This document shows positions 44,497 to 52,887 of a DNA stretch of 64,000 nucleotides, one piece after another. The translations under genes and the position numbers were made by a program. Every line of letters begins with the position of its first letter. Positions within the stretch are counted from its first letter, which is position 1. The notes below the pieces were generated by a model that ran no database searches, had not been told where the DNA came from, and saw nothing but the letters and a program-made list of their open reading frames with translations. Source of the stretch: Anaeromassilibacillus senegalensis (lineage in GTDB: Bacteria > Bacillota > Clostridia > Oscillospirales > Acutalibacteraceae); contig NZ_LN868536.1 in NCBI RefSeq assembly GCF_001261775.1, forward strand, positions 248,001-312,000, given 5' to 3'.

Positions 44497-45069
44497 TCAA
44501 TGGTCTTTCCAGAGCGGATGTTCCCGGTTCTGGTTGTAAAACTGCCGCAGCGTCTGAAAGAGGCTGGCGGTTCGGTCCTTGCTGACCGTGCAGGAAATCG
44601 TATTTCCGTCGGAATCCAGAAGAGACATTCTTCCCTGTGAAGAGATGTCGTAGTCGATGCATTTCCAGGTATCGTCTGTTTTGTAATGCAGGGAAATGCG
44701 GACATTTGTCACCGAATCGCCCTCCACGGGATGGTTGGAGGCGCCGCCGGTCAACAGTCCCATCCAGTCGATCCTGCGGTTTACCGGAAAGTCTTCCAAC
44801 AGGTTTATAGCTGCCTGGATTTGTTCCGTATCGCGTGTAAAGATGCTGCCGCAATCGGAGGTGACAGTGGAAGTGAAGGTGACCACGTCGCAGGAGATAC
44901 CGACTGCCGACACCTCGCTGCCGCTGGTCAGGTCCGCCGGCCGCAGCGGGCGGGAGTACCAAAGATAGGCGGCGGCCAAAAGAACAATTGCGGCGGCGCA
45001 TAGCAGCAGAGCTTTTTTTATACGGCTGAACCCGCCGGAAGCCGCGTCTGCCGGAGCAAACCGTCTCAT
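44497..45069 (-). CDS. Membrane-anchored protein of unknown function
   Basis: A 190-residue protein I do not recognise. The ATG at 45069 (MRRFAPAD) has GGAGGG nine bases upstream; the frame extends to 45243 but the extra part overlaps non-coding DNA. It has one N-terminal membrane segment (about 19-40, ALLLCAAAIVLLAAAYLWY) and then an extracytoplasmic domain of about 145 residues with two well-spaced Cys (GISCDVV, SDCGS) and later WKCIDYD and TISCTVS, which could form disulphides. It stands alone between terminators. The mix of strands suggests a small beta-rich lipoprotein-like fold, but no family name is justified. Confidence 0.7.
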   Translation of the reverse strand: MRRFAPADAASGGFSRIKKALLLCAAAIVLLAAAYLWYSRPLRPADLTSGSEVSAVGISCDVVTFTSTVTSDCGSIFTRDTEQIQAAINLLEDFPVNRRIDWMGLLTGGASNHPVEGDSVTNVRISLHYKTDDTWKCIDYDISSQGRMSLLDSDGNTISCTVSKDRTASLFQTLRQFYNQNREHPLWKDH

Positions 45070-45227
45070 AAAAAGCATCCCTCCGGAACGTAGTATGAAC
45101 AATTTAAGCATATCGCGAAGATGATTGCCTGTCAACGTTTTTACCACCATGTGAGGAAATTTTACCCAGATTCCGTGTCCGACGCCGGGCAGAAGGCGGG
45201 GCCAACGGGAAAGGGGATGGAACTTTC

Positions 45228-45256
45228 TTGCAAATTTTTGCAAAATCGATTATACT
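45228..45256 (+). promoter_or_regulatory. Sigma-A promoter of the 153-residue gene
   Basis: TTGCAA, 17 bases, TATACT; the ATG follows at 45339. Confidence 0.75.
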
Positions 45257-45338
45257 GTAGATGCGCACAGGGGACGGCACCCATCACAAAAAACAGCAGG
45301 CGCAGGTTTCCAGACTGTTGCAGAGGGGATGAAGACCC

Positions 45339-45800
45339 ATGGCAGGAAGCATTCTTGTGACGGACGGGCTGGGAAACACGTATGAAGCGACCTATCCACG
45401 GCGGGCGAAACAGCTCGTCAAAAAGGGCAGGGCACGCTTCGTCGGTCCCGATCGGATCTGTCTGGCGTGTCCGCCGAAACGATTGGAGGAACCAACCATG
45501 GCGGAATATAAAGCAGGTACACAGGACATTTTGGAACGAATCGACCGCATTTTAAACGATACAGCTTATCTCAAGGACGCCCTGATGACGATTGAAAAGA
45601 TCCCGCAGCAGGGATCGGAGGGTGAAGCAGCCCGGCTGAAGGCCGAGGCTGTCGCGCAGATTGTCAACGACCGGGAAGAAACCAACCGGCAGGCGCTGCG
45701 CCTGTTGGAGCTTTTGGCCGGCGGAACGGAGCCGGAGGAAGCTGAGACGGCGGGTGAGGAAGACGAAGATGCGGAATATGAATACGTCGATGTAAAGTAA
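45339..45800 (+). CDS. Small conserved clostridial protein, RRXRR-like N-terminus
   Basis: A 153-residue cytoplasmic protein of unknown function. The first 50 residues (VTDGLGNTYEATYPRRAKQL then VKKGRARFV) read like the small Arg-rich strand-helix motif in which a Lys/Arg-rich 'ARxLLxxGRAxxV' segment follows a product-naming strand, as in the RRXRR domain of IscB-type proteins; here there is no nuclease. A linker (EEPTMAEYKAG) leads to a helical region and a very acidic tail (EEAETAGEEDEDAEYEYVDV). It is single-gene, with its own promoter (45228) and terminator (45816). The resemblance is by eye and tentative. Confidence 0.75.
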   Translation: MAGSILVTDGLGNTYEATYPRRAKQLVKKGRARFVGPDRICLACPPKRLEEPTMAEYKAGTQDILERIDRILNDTAYLKDALMTIEKIPQQGSEGEAARLKAEAVAQIVNDREETNRQALRLLELLAGGTEPEEAETAGEEDEDAEYEYVDVK

Positions 45801-45815
45801 ATGCGGCATCTGCGG

Positions 45816-45847
45816 GGGCGCGTCCGAAAGGGCGCGTCCTTTTTTTT
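45816..45847 (+). terminator. Terminator
   Basis: GGGCGCG (45816-45822) pairs with CGCGTCC (45833-45839) with one G-U pair, then T8. Confidence 0.75.
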
Positions 45848-45896
45848 GTCAAACTGCGGAAAATCGTACCAGTGTTGAAAATCCGCATAAATTCCC

Positions 45897-45925
45897 TTGT
45901 CAGAAACGGTCCGAAATGTTATAAT
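45897..45925 (+). promoter_or_regulatory. Sigma-A promoter of the hydrogenase operon
   Basis: TTGTCA, 17 bases, TATAAT. The leader (45930-46026) holds an imperfect inverted pair GTGCGGTTTG/CAAATCGCAC (9 of 10) that could be a hairpin or regulator site. Confidence 0.75.
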
Positions 45926-46026
45926 ATAGCCAAATTGTGCGGTTTGTTTCTCTTGTGTTAAAAAATTGTCAAATCGCACGGAAGAAAACTAGCAGCAGGG
46001 GCATGGCCCTAGGAGGAAATGAGAGT

Positions 46027-46275
46027 ATGGAAATAACGGTATGTATCGGCAGCTCGTGTCACCTGAAAGGTTCCCGCGATGTAATCAGCATTCTGCAAAG
46101 GCTGGTTTCCATGAACCATTTGGAGGATCAGATTGACCTGAAAGGTTCCTTCTGCATGGGCGAATGCACCAACAACGGCGTCTGCGTCTGCGTCGATGGG
46201 GAACGCTTTAAAGTGACTCCCTTGGAGACGGAGGCATTCTTTAACGGAGAGGTCATGAAACGCCTGCAAAAATAA
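46027..46275 (+). CDS. Thioredoxin-like [2Fe-2S] protein (NuoE C-terminal type)
   Basis: An 82-residue ferredoxin-like protein. ATG 46027 follows AGGAGGAAATG. The four cluster ligands C6, C11 (C-x4-C), C43 and C47 (C-x3-C) match the [2Fe-2S] thioredoxin fold of NuoE/HydA-partner proteins. It is the first gene of an operon that matches the order of the Hfs hydrogenase cluster of Thermoanaerobacterium (small FeS protein, PAS hydrogenase, phosphatase, hydrogenase). Probable role: electron shuttle or cluster relay to the PAS hydrogenase (inference). Confidence 0.88.
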   Translation: MEITVCIGSSCHLKGSRDVISILQRLVSMNHLEDQIDLKGSFCMGECTNNGVCVCVDGERFKVTPLETEAFFNGEVMKRLQK

Positions 46276-46329
46276 TCTTTACCCGGCAAATAACAGGGAA
46301 TCTCCCGAAACTAGGATAGGTGATGACAA

Positions 46330-48042
46330 ATGAGTATTATCGGTTTACAAAAAGCAAACTGCAAAAACTGCTATAAATGCGTCAAAGTCTGCCCGGTCAA
46401 ATCCATCAAGGTGGAGAACGAACAGGCAAAGATTATTGACCGCGACTGCATCCTGTGCGGCACCTGCCTGGAGCAGTGCCCGCAGAACGCGAAGACCGTT
46501 GCCAGCGATGTGGAGCTGGTCAAAAAGATGCTGAAGAGCGGAGACCGCGTGATTCTTTCGGCGGCGCCCTCTTATTTTGGCTGCTTTGATTTTGAGGACG
46601 CCAAGCAGTTCGCCGGCGCAATGAAGGCGCTGGGCTTCTACGGCGTTTCGGAAACCTCCGAGGGCGCGGCGTACGTCACGGCGGAGTACCACCGCCTGAT
46701 GAAGGAAAACCAGATGAAGAACATCATTTCCACCTGCTGCCCGTCCGTCAATCGCTTGGTCGAGCTGTACTATCCCACGCTGGTGGACCAGATGGCGCCT
46801 GTGATTTCCCCGATGGTCGCCCACGCGCGCCTGCTCAAGCAGAGCTATGGCCCGAATACGCGCGTCGTGTTTGCCGGCCCCTGCATCGCCAAAAAGGACG
46901 AGGCGGCGGACATCCGTCACAACAACGAGGTGGACGCGGTCCTGACCTTTGAGGAACTGCAGGAGTGGATGAAGGAAGAGCATGTGGCGTTTGCCAAGGC
47001 GGAGCCGTCCTCTTTCCTCAACGCAAGCTCCAAAATCCTGCGCATGTACCCGATTGCAGACGGCATCCTTGCATCCCTGTCCGCAATGGAGGACACCGGC
47101 GACTGGAAGATGCTGAGCGTGTCCGGTTCCGGCGCGTGCATCGACCTCTGCCGTGCAATGGAGCGCGGGGAGCTGGATCACTGCTTTATTGAAATCAACA
47201 TGTGCCGCGACGGCTGCATTAACGGCCCGGGTTCCGGCACAGATACCGTTTCCCGCTTTGCTTCCCGTGTGCGGATTCAGGATTACGCGTATGCCGATGC
47301 GGACGAATATCCCAATATGCCGGAACAGATCCCGATGACCATGCAGTTTGTGGACCGTTCCAGCAAGGAGGATATCCCGGATGAAGATACGATCCATGCG
47401 ATCCTGGCGAAGATCGGCAAGGTGACGCTGGACGACGAGCTGAACTGCGGTTCCTGCGGCTATCCCACCTGCCGCGACAAGGCGATTGCCGTTTACCAGG
47501 GCAAGGCGGAACTGCACATGTGCATGCCGTACATGAAGGAGCGCGCCGAATCCCTGAGCAACTGCGTGCTGACGGAGACCCCGAACATCACCATCATTGT
47601 GGACAGCGACATGAACATCATTGAATTCAATACCGCGGCGGAGCGCGCGTTCCACATCTCCCGCCACGAGGCGCTGCAGAAGTGCCTGTATGAGCTGATC
47701 GACACTTCCGACTTCCAGTTTGTGTTCGACAGCAAGCAGTCCATCAGCGATAAGAAGATTACATATAAGGAATACGGCATCATTGTGGAAGAAACCATCG
47801 TCTACATTGCGAAGGAAAACGTCGCAATGGCAATCTTCCGCGATATCACCAAGGAAGAAACCAACATTGAAAACCAATATAAGCTGCGCGCGGAAACCAT
47901 GGAGATGGCGCAGAAGGTCATTGACAAGCAGATGATTGCGGCGCAGCAGATCGCAAGCCTGCTGGGCGAGACCACGGCGGAAACAAAAACCACGCTGACA
48001 AAGCTGAAGAATATGATCGTATTTGACGAGAACGACAATTGA
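46330..48042 (+). CDS. [FeFe]-hydrogenase-like protein with PAS domain (HfsB-type, sensory)
   Basis: A 570-residue iron-sulfur protein. N-terminal 2x[4Fe-4S] ferredoxin (CKNCYKCVKVCPVK, CILCGTCLEQCPQNAK); hydrogenase domain (about 75-370) with the H-cluster motifs STCCPSVNRL, FAGPCIAKKDE and EINMCRDGCINGPGS; a further Cys cluster (LNCGSCGYPTCR ... CMPYMKER); PAS domain (about 410-530); C-terminal helical tail. This is the layout of sensory or HfsB-like hydrogenases, thought to report hydrogen/redox state rather than turn over fast. It sits directly before a PP2C-type phosphatase, which suggests a signalling pair. Confidence 0.9.
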   Translation: MSIIGLQKANCKNCYKCVKVCPVKSIKVENEQAKIIDRDCILCGTCLEQCPQNAKTVASDVELVKKMLKSGDRVILSAAPSYFGCFDFEDAKQFAGAMKALGFYGVSETSEGAAYVTAEYHRLMKENQMKNIISTCCPSVNRLVELYYPTLVDQMAPVISPMVAHARLLKQSYGPNTRVVFAGPCIAKKDEAADIRHNNEVDAVLTFEELQEWMKEEHVAFAKAEPSSFLNASSKILRMYPIADGILASLSAMEDTGDWKMLSVSGSGACIDLCRAMERGELDHCFIEINMCRDGCINGPGSGTDTVSRFASRVRIQDYAYADADEYPNMPEQIPMTMQFVDRSSKEDIPDEDTIHAILAKIGKVTLDDELNCGSCGYPTCRDKAIAVYQGKAELHMCMPYMKERAESLSNCVLTETPNITIIVDSDMNIIEFNTAAERAFHISRHEALQKCLYELIDTSDFQFVFDSKQSISDKKITYKEYGIIVEETIVYIAKENVAMAIFRDITKEETNIENQYKLRAETMEMAQKVIDKQMIAAQQIASLLGETTAETKTTLTKLKNMIVFDENDN

Positions 48043-48100
48043 GAGCGCGAAGATTCTGCAAACGTCCGATGCGTAATCTTCTCTGAAAAGGAATGATTGA

Positions 48101-49279
48101 ATGAAAATGCATGTGGATGCCGCATACCGGAGCCTCAACAAATACGGCGAAGAGCTTTGCGGCGATAAAGTTAAAATAGTTCGCACCCCCGATTCCACCA
48201 TTGCAGTATTGGCGGACGGCCTGGGCAGCGGCGTAAAGGCGAATATCCTCTCCACGCTGACCAGCACCATCGTGTCCACCATGATGAAGGAGGGGTCCAC
48301 CATCGCGGAGGTGGTGGAAACCATTGCAAAAACGCTGCCCGTCTGCAACGTGCGCAAGCTGGCGTACTCCACATTCAGCGTGTTGCAGATTTTTGACAGC
48401 GGCGAAGCCCACCTGGTGGAATTCGACAATCCGCCCTGTATCTTTGTGCGCAACGGCAAGGTCATCGACCTGGAGCGCCAGAGCGAGCTCAAGGAGTACG
48501 GCGGCAAGCATGTGACAGAGTGTCAGTTCTCCGTGCGTCCGGGCGACGTGCTCGCCCTGGTGAGCGACGGCGTCATTTACGCCGGAGTGGGCCAGGCGCT
48601 CAACTTCGGCTGGAACTGGGACAATGTTTCCTCCTGGCTGGCGAAGACCACCCTGAAGGAGAATTCCGCGCCGCGTTTGGCGGTGTCGCTCTCCGAGGCG
48701 GTCCGCGAGCTGTACCTCGACAGGCCGGGCGACGATTCTACGGATTTGATCCTGCGCATCTCGCCCAAGCGCATGGTGAATATCCTCTCCGGCCCGCCGG
48801 TCAATAAAGAGGATGACAACCGCATGGTGCATGATTATATCACCTCTTACGGCAAAAAGGTGGTCTGCGGCGGCACCAGCGCCAACATCGTTGCGCGCGT
48901 GCTCAACCGCAAAATAGAGACCTCCATTAACTACGTTGACCCGACCATTCCGCCCACCGGAAAGATCGAGGGCGTGGACCTGGTGACAGAGGGCGTGCTC
49001 ACCTTGAGCCGTACGGTGGACATACTTCGTGATTATCTTAACAAAGAAGCGGACTCTTTCTATTTCCGCAAATTAGATGAGGAAAACGGCGCGTCTATGA
49101 TCGCCAAAATGCTTTTGGAGGAATGTACGGACCTGCGCGTGTTCATCGGCCGTGCCATTAACCCGGCGCACCAGAACCCCGGCCTGCCCTCCGACCTGAG
49201 CATTAAGATGAAGTTGATCGACGAACTCTGTGTTTTGGTAGAGAAAATGGGGAAAAACGTCGAGAAACTTTATTATTAA
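48101..49279 (+). CDS. SpoIIE-like PP2C phosphatase (HfsC-type)
   Basis: A 392-residue protein. The N-terminal half carries PP2C/SpoIIE metal-site marks (VLADGLGSG near 38-46, VSDGVIYAG near 154-162, DRPGDDSTDLILRI near 207). The C-terminal part (about 230-392) has VNKEDDNRMVHDYITSYGKK and a domain I do not recognise. In the Thermoanaerobacterium hfs cluster a protein of this type lies between the two hydrogenases. Role: probably dephosphorylates a regulator according to the PAS hydrogenase (inference). AAAAGGAATG precedes the ATG. Confidence 0.88.
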   Translation: MKMHVDAAYRSLNKYGEELCGDKVKIVRTPDSTIAVLADGLGSGVKANILSTLTSTIVSTMMKEGSTIAEVVETIAKTLPVCNVRKLAYSTFSVLQIFDSGEAHLVEFDNPPCIFVRNGKVIDLERQSELKEYGGKHVTECQFSVRPGDVLALVSDGVIYAGVGQALNFGWNWDNVSSWLAKTTLKENSAPRLAVSLSEAVRELYLDRPGDDSTDLILRISPKRMVNILSGPPVNKEDDNRMVHDYITSYGKKVVCGGTSANIVARVLNRKIETSINYVDPTIPPTGKIEGVDLVTEGVLTLSRTVDILRDYLNKEADSFYFRKLDEENGASMIAKMLLEECTDLRVFIGRAINPAHQNPGLPSDLSIKMKLIDELCVLVEKMGKNVEKLYY

Positions 49280-49442
49280 TCACGAAATTGCGGGAATCCC
49301 CTTGCCATGAGGCGCGGAATGATTTAAGATGGTGAGGAAGATTGTTAAATAATATGCAAAGTGTGGAGAATGGCGTTCTGCCGCGAATGCGCCAGCGGTA
49401 AAACGGCTAGTCAGGTGCAATTTCAAAAAGCGAGGATAAAAC

Positions 49443-50897
49443 ATGCAATACGATAATGACGCAAAACAATTAAAATTTGAAGTGCTGAAAAAGGTGGCAG
49501 GATATACGTTTGAGGGGACCTTGGAAAAGCACATCGATGAAATACCGTATGACATCATCCCCGGGCCGGTACCGACGTTCCGCTGCTGCATCTACCGGGA
49601 GCGGGAGATCATCCGCGAGCGCATCACCTCCGCGCGCGGCGTCAACCTGCCGGAGCAGGCGGATGCGGGCATCGTGGGCGTTTTGCCCGCGGCCTGCGAG
49701 GGCTGCCCCATCAGCCGCTTTACGGTGACGGACAACTGCCAGAAGTGCCTGGCGAAAAAGTGCCAGGCGGCCTGCCCGTTCGGCGCGATTTCCATCACCG
49801 GTAAGGGTGCGTATATCGACCCGGCAAAATGTAAAGAGTGCGGACGCTGCGCGGCGGCCTGTCCGTACAACGCCATTTCCGATACCATGCGCCCGTGTAT
49901 CCGCGCGTGTCCCGTCAACGCAATCAGCAAGGATGCGTACAATCGCGCGTCCATCGACTATACCCGCTGCATCAGCTGCGGCGCGTGTGTGGTGGGCTGT
50001 CCGTTCGGTGCAATTACAGACCGTTCCAATATTGTCAATGTTATCAACGACATCAAGGGCGGCGAGACGGTTATTGCGACGTTCGCACCCGCGATTGAAG
50101 GCCATTTTGGCAATGCAAACGTTGGCCAGCTCAAGGCGGCGATTAAAAAATTGGGCTTTGCGGAGGTATACGAGGTATCTCTCGGTGCGGATGCCACCGC
50201 CTGGCATGAGGCGCAGGAACTGAAGGAAGCGCTGGAGAACAAGCAGAAAATGACCACCTCCTGCTGCCCGGCGTTTGTGGAAATGATTGAAAAGCATTTC
50301 CCGAAGCTGATCCCGAACATCTCCACCACTGGCTCTCCGATGACGCTGGTTTCCCGTTATATCCGGGCAAATAAGCCGGGCAGCAAAGTGGTATTTATCG
50401 GCCCGTGCATCGCGAAGAAGCTGGAGGCCAAGAAGGTGGCGGATACCGCTGACTATGTGATCACGTTTGAAGAGCTTGCGGCGCTCTTCTCCGCGAAGCA
50501 CATCAATGTGCTGGACGAGGCGGAGAACGAGCAGGACGGCAGCCGTCCCGGCAAGAACTTTGCGCAGAGCGGCGGCGTTGCGGCGTCTGTCGCGCAGGTG
50601 CTGGATGACGAAAACTTTGAGCTTCCGTTCAGCTGTGTCAAGTGCAACGGCGCGGTGGAATGTAAGAAGGCGCTGATGATTCTGAACGCGGGACGTCTGC
50701 CGGAGGATATCGTGGAAGGCATGGCGTGCGAGGGCGGCTGTGTGGCAGGCCCCGCCGGCGTTGAGACCGTGCAGAAGGTGCTCAAAAACCGCACCAAGCT
50801 GTTGGCAACGGCGGACAAACGCGGAATCAAGGAGAACATCGAGACGCTGCACGACTTCTCCAATATCAATATGCACGTGCCGCACAATGTTGGTTGA
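49443..50897 (+). CDS. [FeFe]-hydrogenase, group B monomeric (HfsD-type)
   Basis: A 484-residue cytoplasmic hydrogenase that makes hydrogen from reduced ferredoxin. The N-terminal region has Cys motifs for several [4Fe-4S] clusters (CQKCLAKKCQAACP, CKECGRCAAACP, CIRACP, CISCGACVVGCP). The H-cluster domain (about 200-470) has MTTSCCPAFVEMI, VVFIGPCIAKKLE and EGMACEGGCVAGPAG, all Cys ligands present. AGCGAGGA precedes the ATG at 49443 after a 163-bp gap that shows no terminator. Last gene of the hydrogenase operon; hairpin at 50991. Likely the catalytic enzyme of the cluster. Confidence 0.93.
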   Translation: MQYDNDAKQLKFEVLKKVAGYTFEGTLEKHIDEIPYDIIPGPVPTFRCCIYREREIIRERITSARGVNLPEQADAGIVGVLPAACEGCPISRFTVTDNCQKCLAKKCQAACPFGAISITGKGAYIDPAKCKECGRCAAACPYNAISDTMRPCIRACPVNAISKDAYNRASIDYTRCISCGACVVGCPFGAITDRSNIVNVINDIKGGETVIATFAPAIEGHFGNANVGQLKAAIKKLGFAEVYEVSLGADATAWHEAQELKEALENKQKMTTSCCPAFVEMIEKHFPKLIPNISTTGSPMTLVSRYIRANKPGSKVVFIGPCIAKKLEAKKVADTADYVITFEELAALFSAKHINVLDEAENEQDGSRPGKNFAQSGGVAASVAQVLDDENFELPFSCVKCNGAVECKKALMILNAGRLPEDIVEGMACEGGCVAGPAGVETVQKVLKNRTKLLATADKRGIKENIETLHDFSNINMHVPHNVG

Positions 50898-50990
50898 TTA
50901 AAAAAGATTCCAAAACATTTGCCGGATAATTCCGGCTGCTTGAGGGGAAATTGATAGAGGGGCTCTTTGCGGAAGAACCCCGTTGGAATG

Positions 50991-51019
50991 GGGGCGTGTT
51001 GTACGCCCCTGTTCTTTTA
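50991..51019 (+). terminator. Probable terminator of the hydrogenase operon
   Basis: GGGGCGT (50991-50997) pairs with ACGCCCC (51003-51009), then TGTTCTTTTA. Confidence 0.65.
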
Positions 51020-51054
51020 TATCATGAACCAAGAACCGAAAGGGGGACTGCGTT

Positions 51055-52008
51055 TTGGATGCGGTCACTGCGGTGCAATTATCGAAAACCTATGGAACCG
51101 TGGAAGCGGTTAAACATTTAAATTTACAGATTCCGCAGGGCGGTGTGTTCGGCCTGCTGGGAACGGACGGCGCGGGAAAAACCACGGTTGTCCGGCTGCT
51201 CTCCGGCCTGACAAAGCCCAGTGATGGGACTTGCAGCATTCTGGGGGTGTCCCCGGCGGAAAATCCCGTCGGCGTGCACCAGCGCTGCGGCGTGATGGTC
51301 GACAGTGCCAAGCCGTACGCACATATGACAGGGGAACAGAACCTGGTCTTTTTTGCGGAGGCCGCGGGCTTGCGGGAGAAGGACGCCTCCCGGCGCGCTT
51401 CAGAGCTGATGAAGGAGCTGGAGCTCTGGGATGCGCGCGATCTGCCCGTCCACCGGTACTCCACGGGGATGCTGCAAAAATTGTCTTTGGCCAGGGCGCT
51501 GGTGCACTATCCCAGCGTTCTTCTGCTGGACGAACCGACCAGCGGCTTGGATTACGAGAGCGCCAAGGCTGTCAACGCGCTTGTTTCCCGCTATGCGGAG
51601 CGGTCGGATACCACGGTGCTTCTCTGTACGCGCCAGCTCTACTATGCCCAGCACGTCTGCACGGATTTTGGAATCCTGCGGGAAGGGGAACTGATTGCTT
51701 CCGGGGATTTTCAGACGCTGTGCGAGACGGCGGGCTGCCGCGTCCACGCGGAATTCCGCCTGAAAGACGGGGATACGCTGGAGCAATTCAAACTGGATGA
51801 AACCACGGCCTCCTCCCTGCGGCAGCGCGGCAGCTGGTGGCGCGTGGAGCTTCGGGATGAGGATGAGATGCCCGGGTTGCTGCGCGGTATGATGGAACAG
51901 GGCCATGAAGTGTTGGAAGCGCGTCTGGTGCAGCCGACATTGGAGGAAGTCTATCAAGTCTATGCGGGACGCAGCCGAAAGGAGGAGAAGCAGGATGACG
52001 CCGTCTGA
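51055..52008 (+). CDS. ABC transporter ATP-binding protein (NatA type)
   Basis: A 317-residue ATPase. The start is TTG at 51055, seven bases after AAGGGGG; there is no ATG in frame before the Walker A motif. Motifs: Walker A LLGTDGAGKTT, signature YSTGMLQKLSLARAL, Walker B VLLLDEPTSGLDYESAK; the H-loop His is replaced by Arg (LLCTRQLYYAQHV), an unusual change. A C-terminal extension of about 100 residues follows, as in NatA/LolD-like exporters. It overlaps the ABC-2 permease gene by 14 bases. Confidence 0.88.
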   Translation: MDAVTAVQLSKTYGTVEAVKHLNLQIPQGGVFGLLGTDGAGKTTVVRLLSGLTKPSDGTCSILGVSPAENPVGVHQRCGVMVDSAKPYAHMTGEQNLVFFAEAAGLREKDASRRASELMKELELWDARDLPVHRYSTGMLQKLSLARALVHYPSVLLLDEPTSGLDYESAKAVNALVSRYAERSDTTVLLCTRQLYYAQHVCTDFGILREGELIASGDFQTLCETAGCRVHAEFRLKDGDTLEQFKLDETTASSLRQRGSWWRVELRDEDEMPGLLRGMMEQGHEVLEARLVQPTLEEVYQVYAGRSRKEEKQDDAV

Positions 52009-52798
52009 ACATGCGCTGATCAAAAAAGACCTGATTGAAATCTGGAACTCCAAAATGGCGCGCGCCACGCTGATTGCGGTGCCGGTGCTGCTGGTGATCG
52101 TACTGCCGTCGCTTTTCCTCGCAATGGTCCGCCTGGTGCCCATGGAACAGGCGGAAGGCGTTGAGAAGATGCTGACCCTCCTGCCGGAAAGCGCGTCTGG
52201 CTACAACTTGCAGCAGGGAATCTACCACATTCTGACCAACCTGCTGTTCCCGCTGTTTTATCTGATCATCCCGCTGACGGCGTCCGCCGTCTCTGCCTCC
52301 TGCATTTTTGTTGGGGAGAAGGAGCGCAGCACCATTGAGACCCTGCTGCTGACCCCGCTGCGGGTGCGGCAGATTTTCCGCGCCAAGCTGAGCGGCTGCA
52401 TGTTTCTTTCCTTTTTATGCTCTGCCATATCGTTTGCGGCGCTGACCATTGTCGTTTCGGTCGGGGATGTCATGCTGGGCTTGCCGTTCTTTGTCAACTG
52501 GGAATGGCTGGCCATTATCTTTTTGCTGGCGCCGAGCCTGACGGTGTTCGGCGTGCTGTTCATGGTATTCAGCTTCAACCGGAGCAGCAACCGGTTGGAA
52601 TCGTTCCAAATGGTGGCATATGCGGCACTCCCGCTGATCCTGCTGTACATTGGACAGTTCGCGGGCTTTTTCCGCGTCGATGCGTGGGGGCTGACGGGCT
52701 TTTCCATCGCATTCTGGCTGTTGGACCTGATCCTCTGGTTCATCGATCGAAAGACCTTCCTGCCAGAAAAGTTTCTGTATCAGCCGCCGGAGGTGTAA
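51995..52798 (+). CDS. ABC-2 type permease (NatB type)
   Basis: A 267-residue membrane permease. ATG 51995 follows AAAGGAGGAG. About six hydrophobic segments; the family sequence GEKERSTIETLLLTPLR is present after the second. It pairs with the ATPase at 51055. NatAB-like exporters move sodium, peptides or antibiotics; the substrate cannot be told. No terminator is seen before the next promoter at 52818. Confidence 0.88.
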   Translation: MTPSEHALIKKDLIEIWNSKMARATLIAVPVLLVIVLPSLFLAMVRLVPMEQAEGVEKMLTLLPESASGYNLQQGIYHILTNLLFPLFYLIIPLTASAVSASCIFVGEKERSTIETLLLTPLRVRQIFRAKLSGCMFLSFLCSAISFAALTIVVSVGDVMLGLPFFVNWEWLAIIFLLAPSLTVFGVLFMVFSFNRSSNRLESFQMVAYAALPLILLYIGQFAGFFRVDAWGLTGFSIAFWLLDLILWFIDRKTFLPEKFLYQPPEV

Positions 52799-52817
52799 AA
52801 TCCCGCGGCGCCTTTGC

Positions 52818-52846
52818 TTGTTTTGCAATGCGATTTGTATTATAAT
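52818..52846 (+). promoter_or_regulatory. Promoter of the PHP gene
   Basis: TTGTTT, 17 bases, TATAAT; ATG 42 bases later. Confidence 0.65.
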
Positions 52847-52887
52847 GGATCTATCAGGGAATGAGCGGATTCAAATGAGGTGATAGG

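Noticed and set aside
45926..46026. Rex operator in the hydrogenase leader
   Set aside because: TTGTGTTAAAAAATTGTCAA lacks a proper inverted second half; only an imperfect GTGCGGTTTG/CAAATCGCAC pair is clear.
46345..48507. Minus-strand ORF of 720 codons opposite the PAS hydrogenase
   Set aside because: Antisense shadow; the plus strand has full H-cluster motifs.
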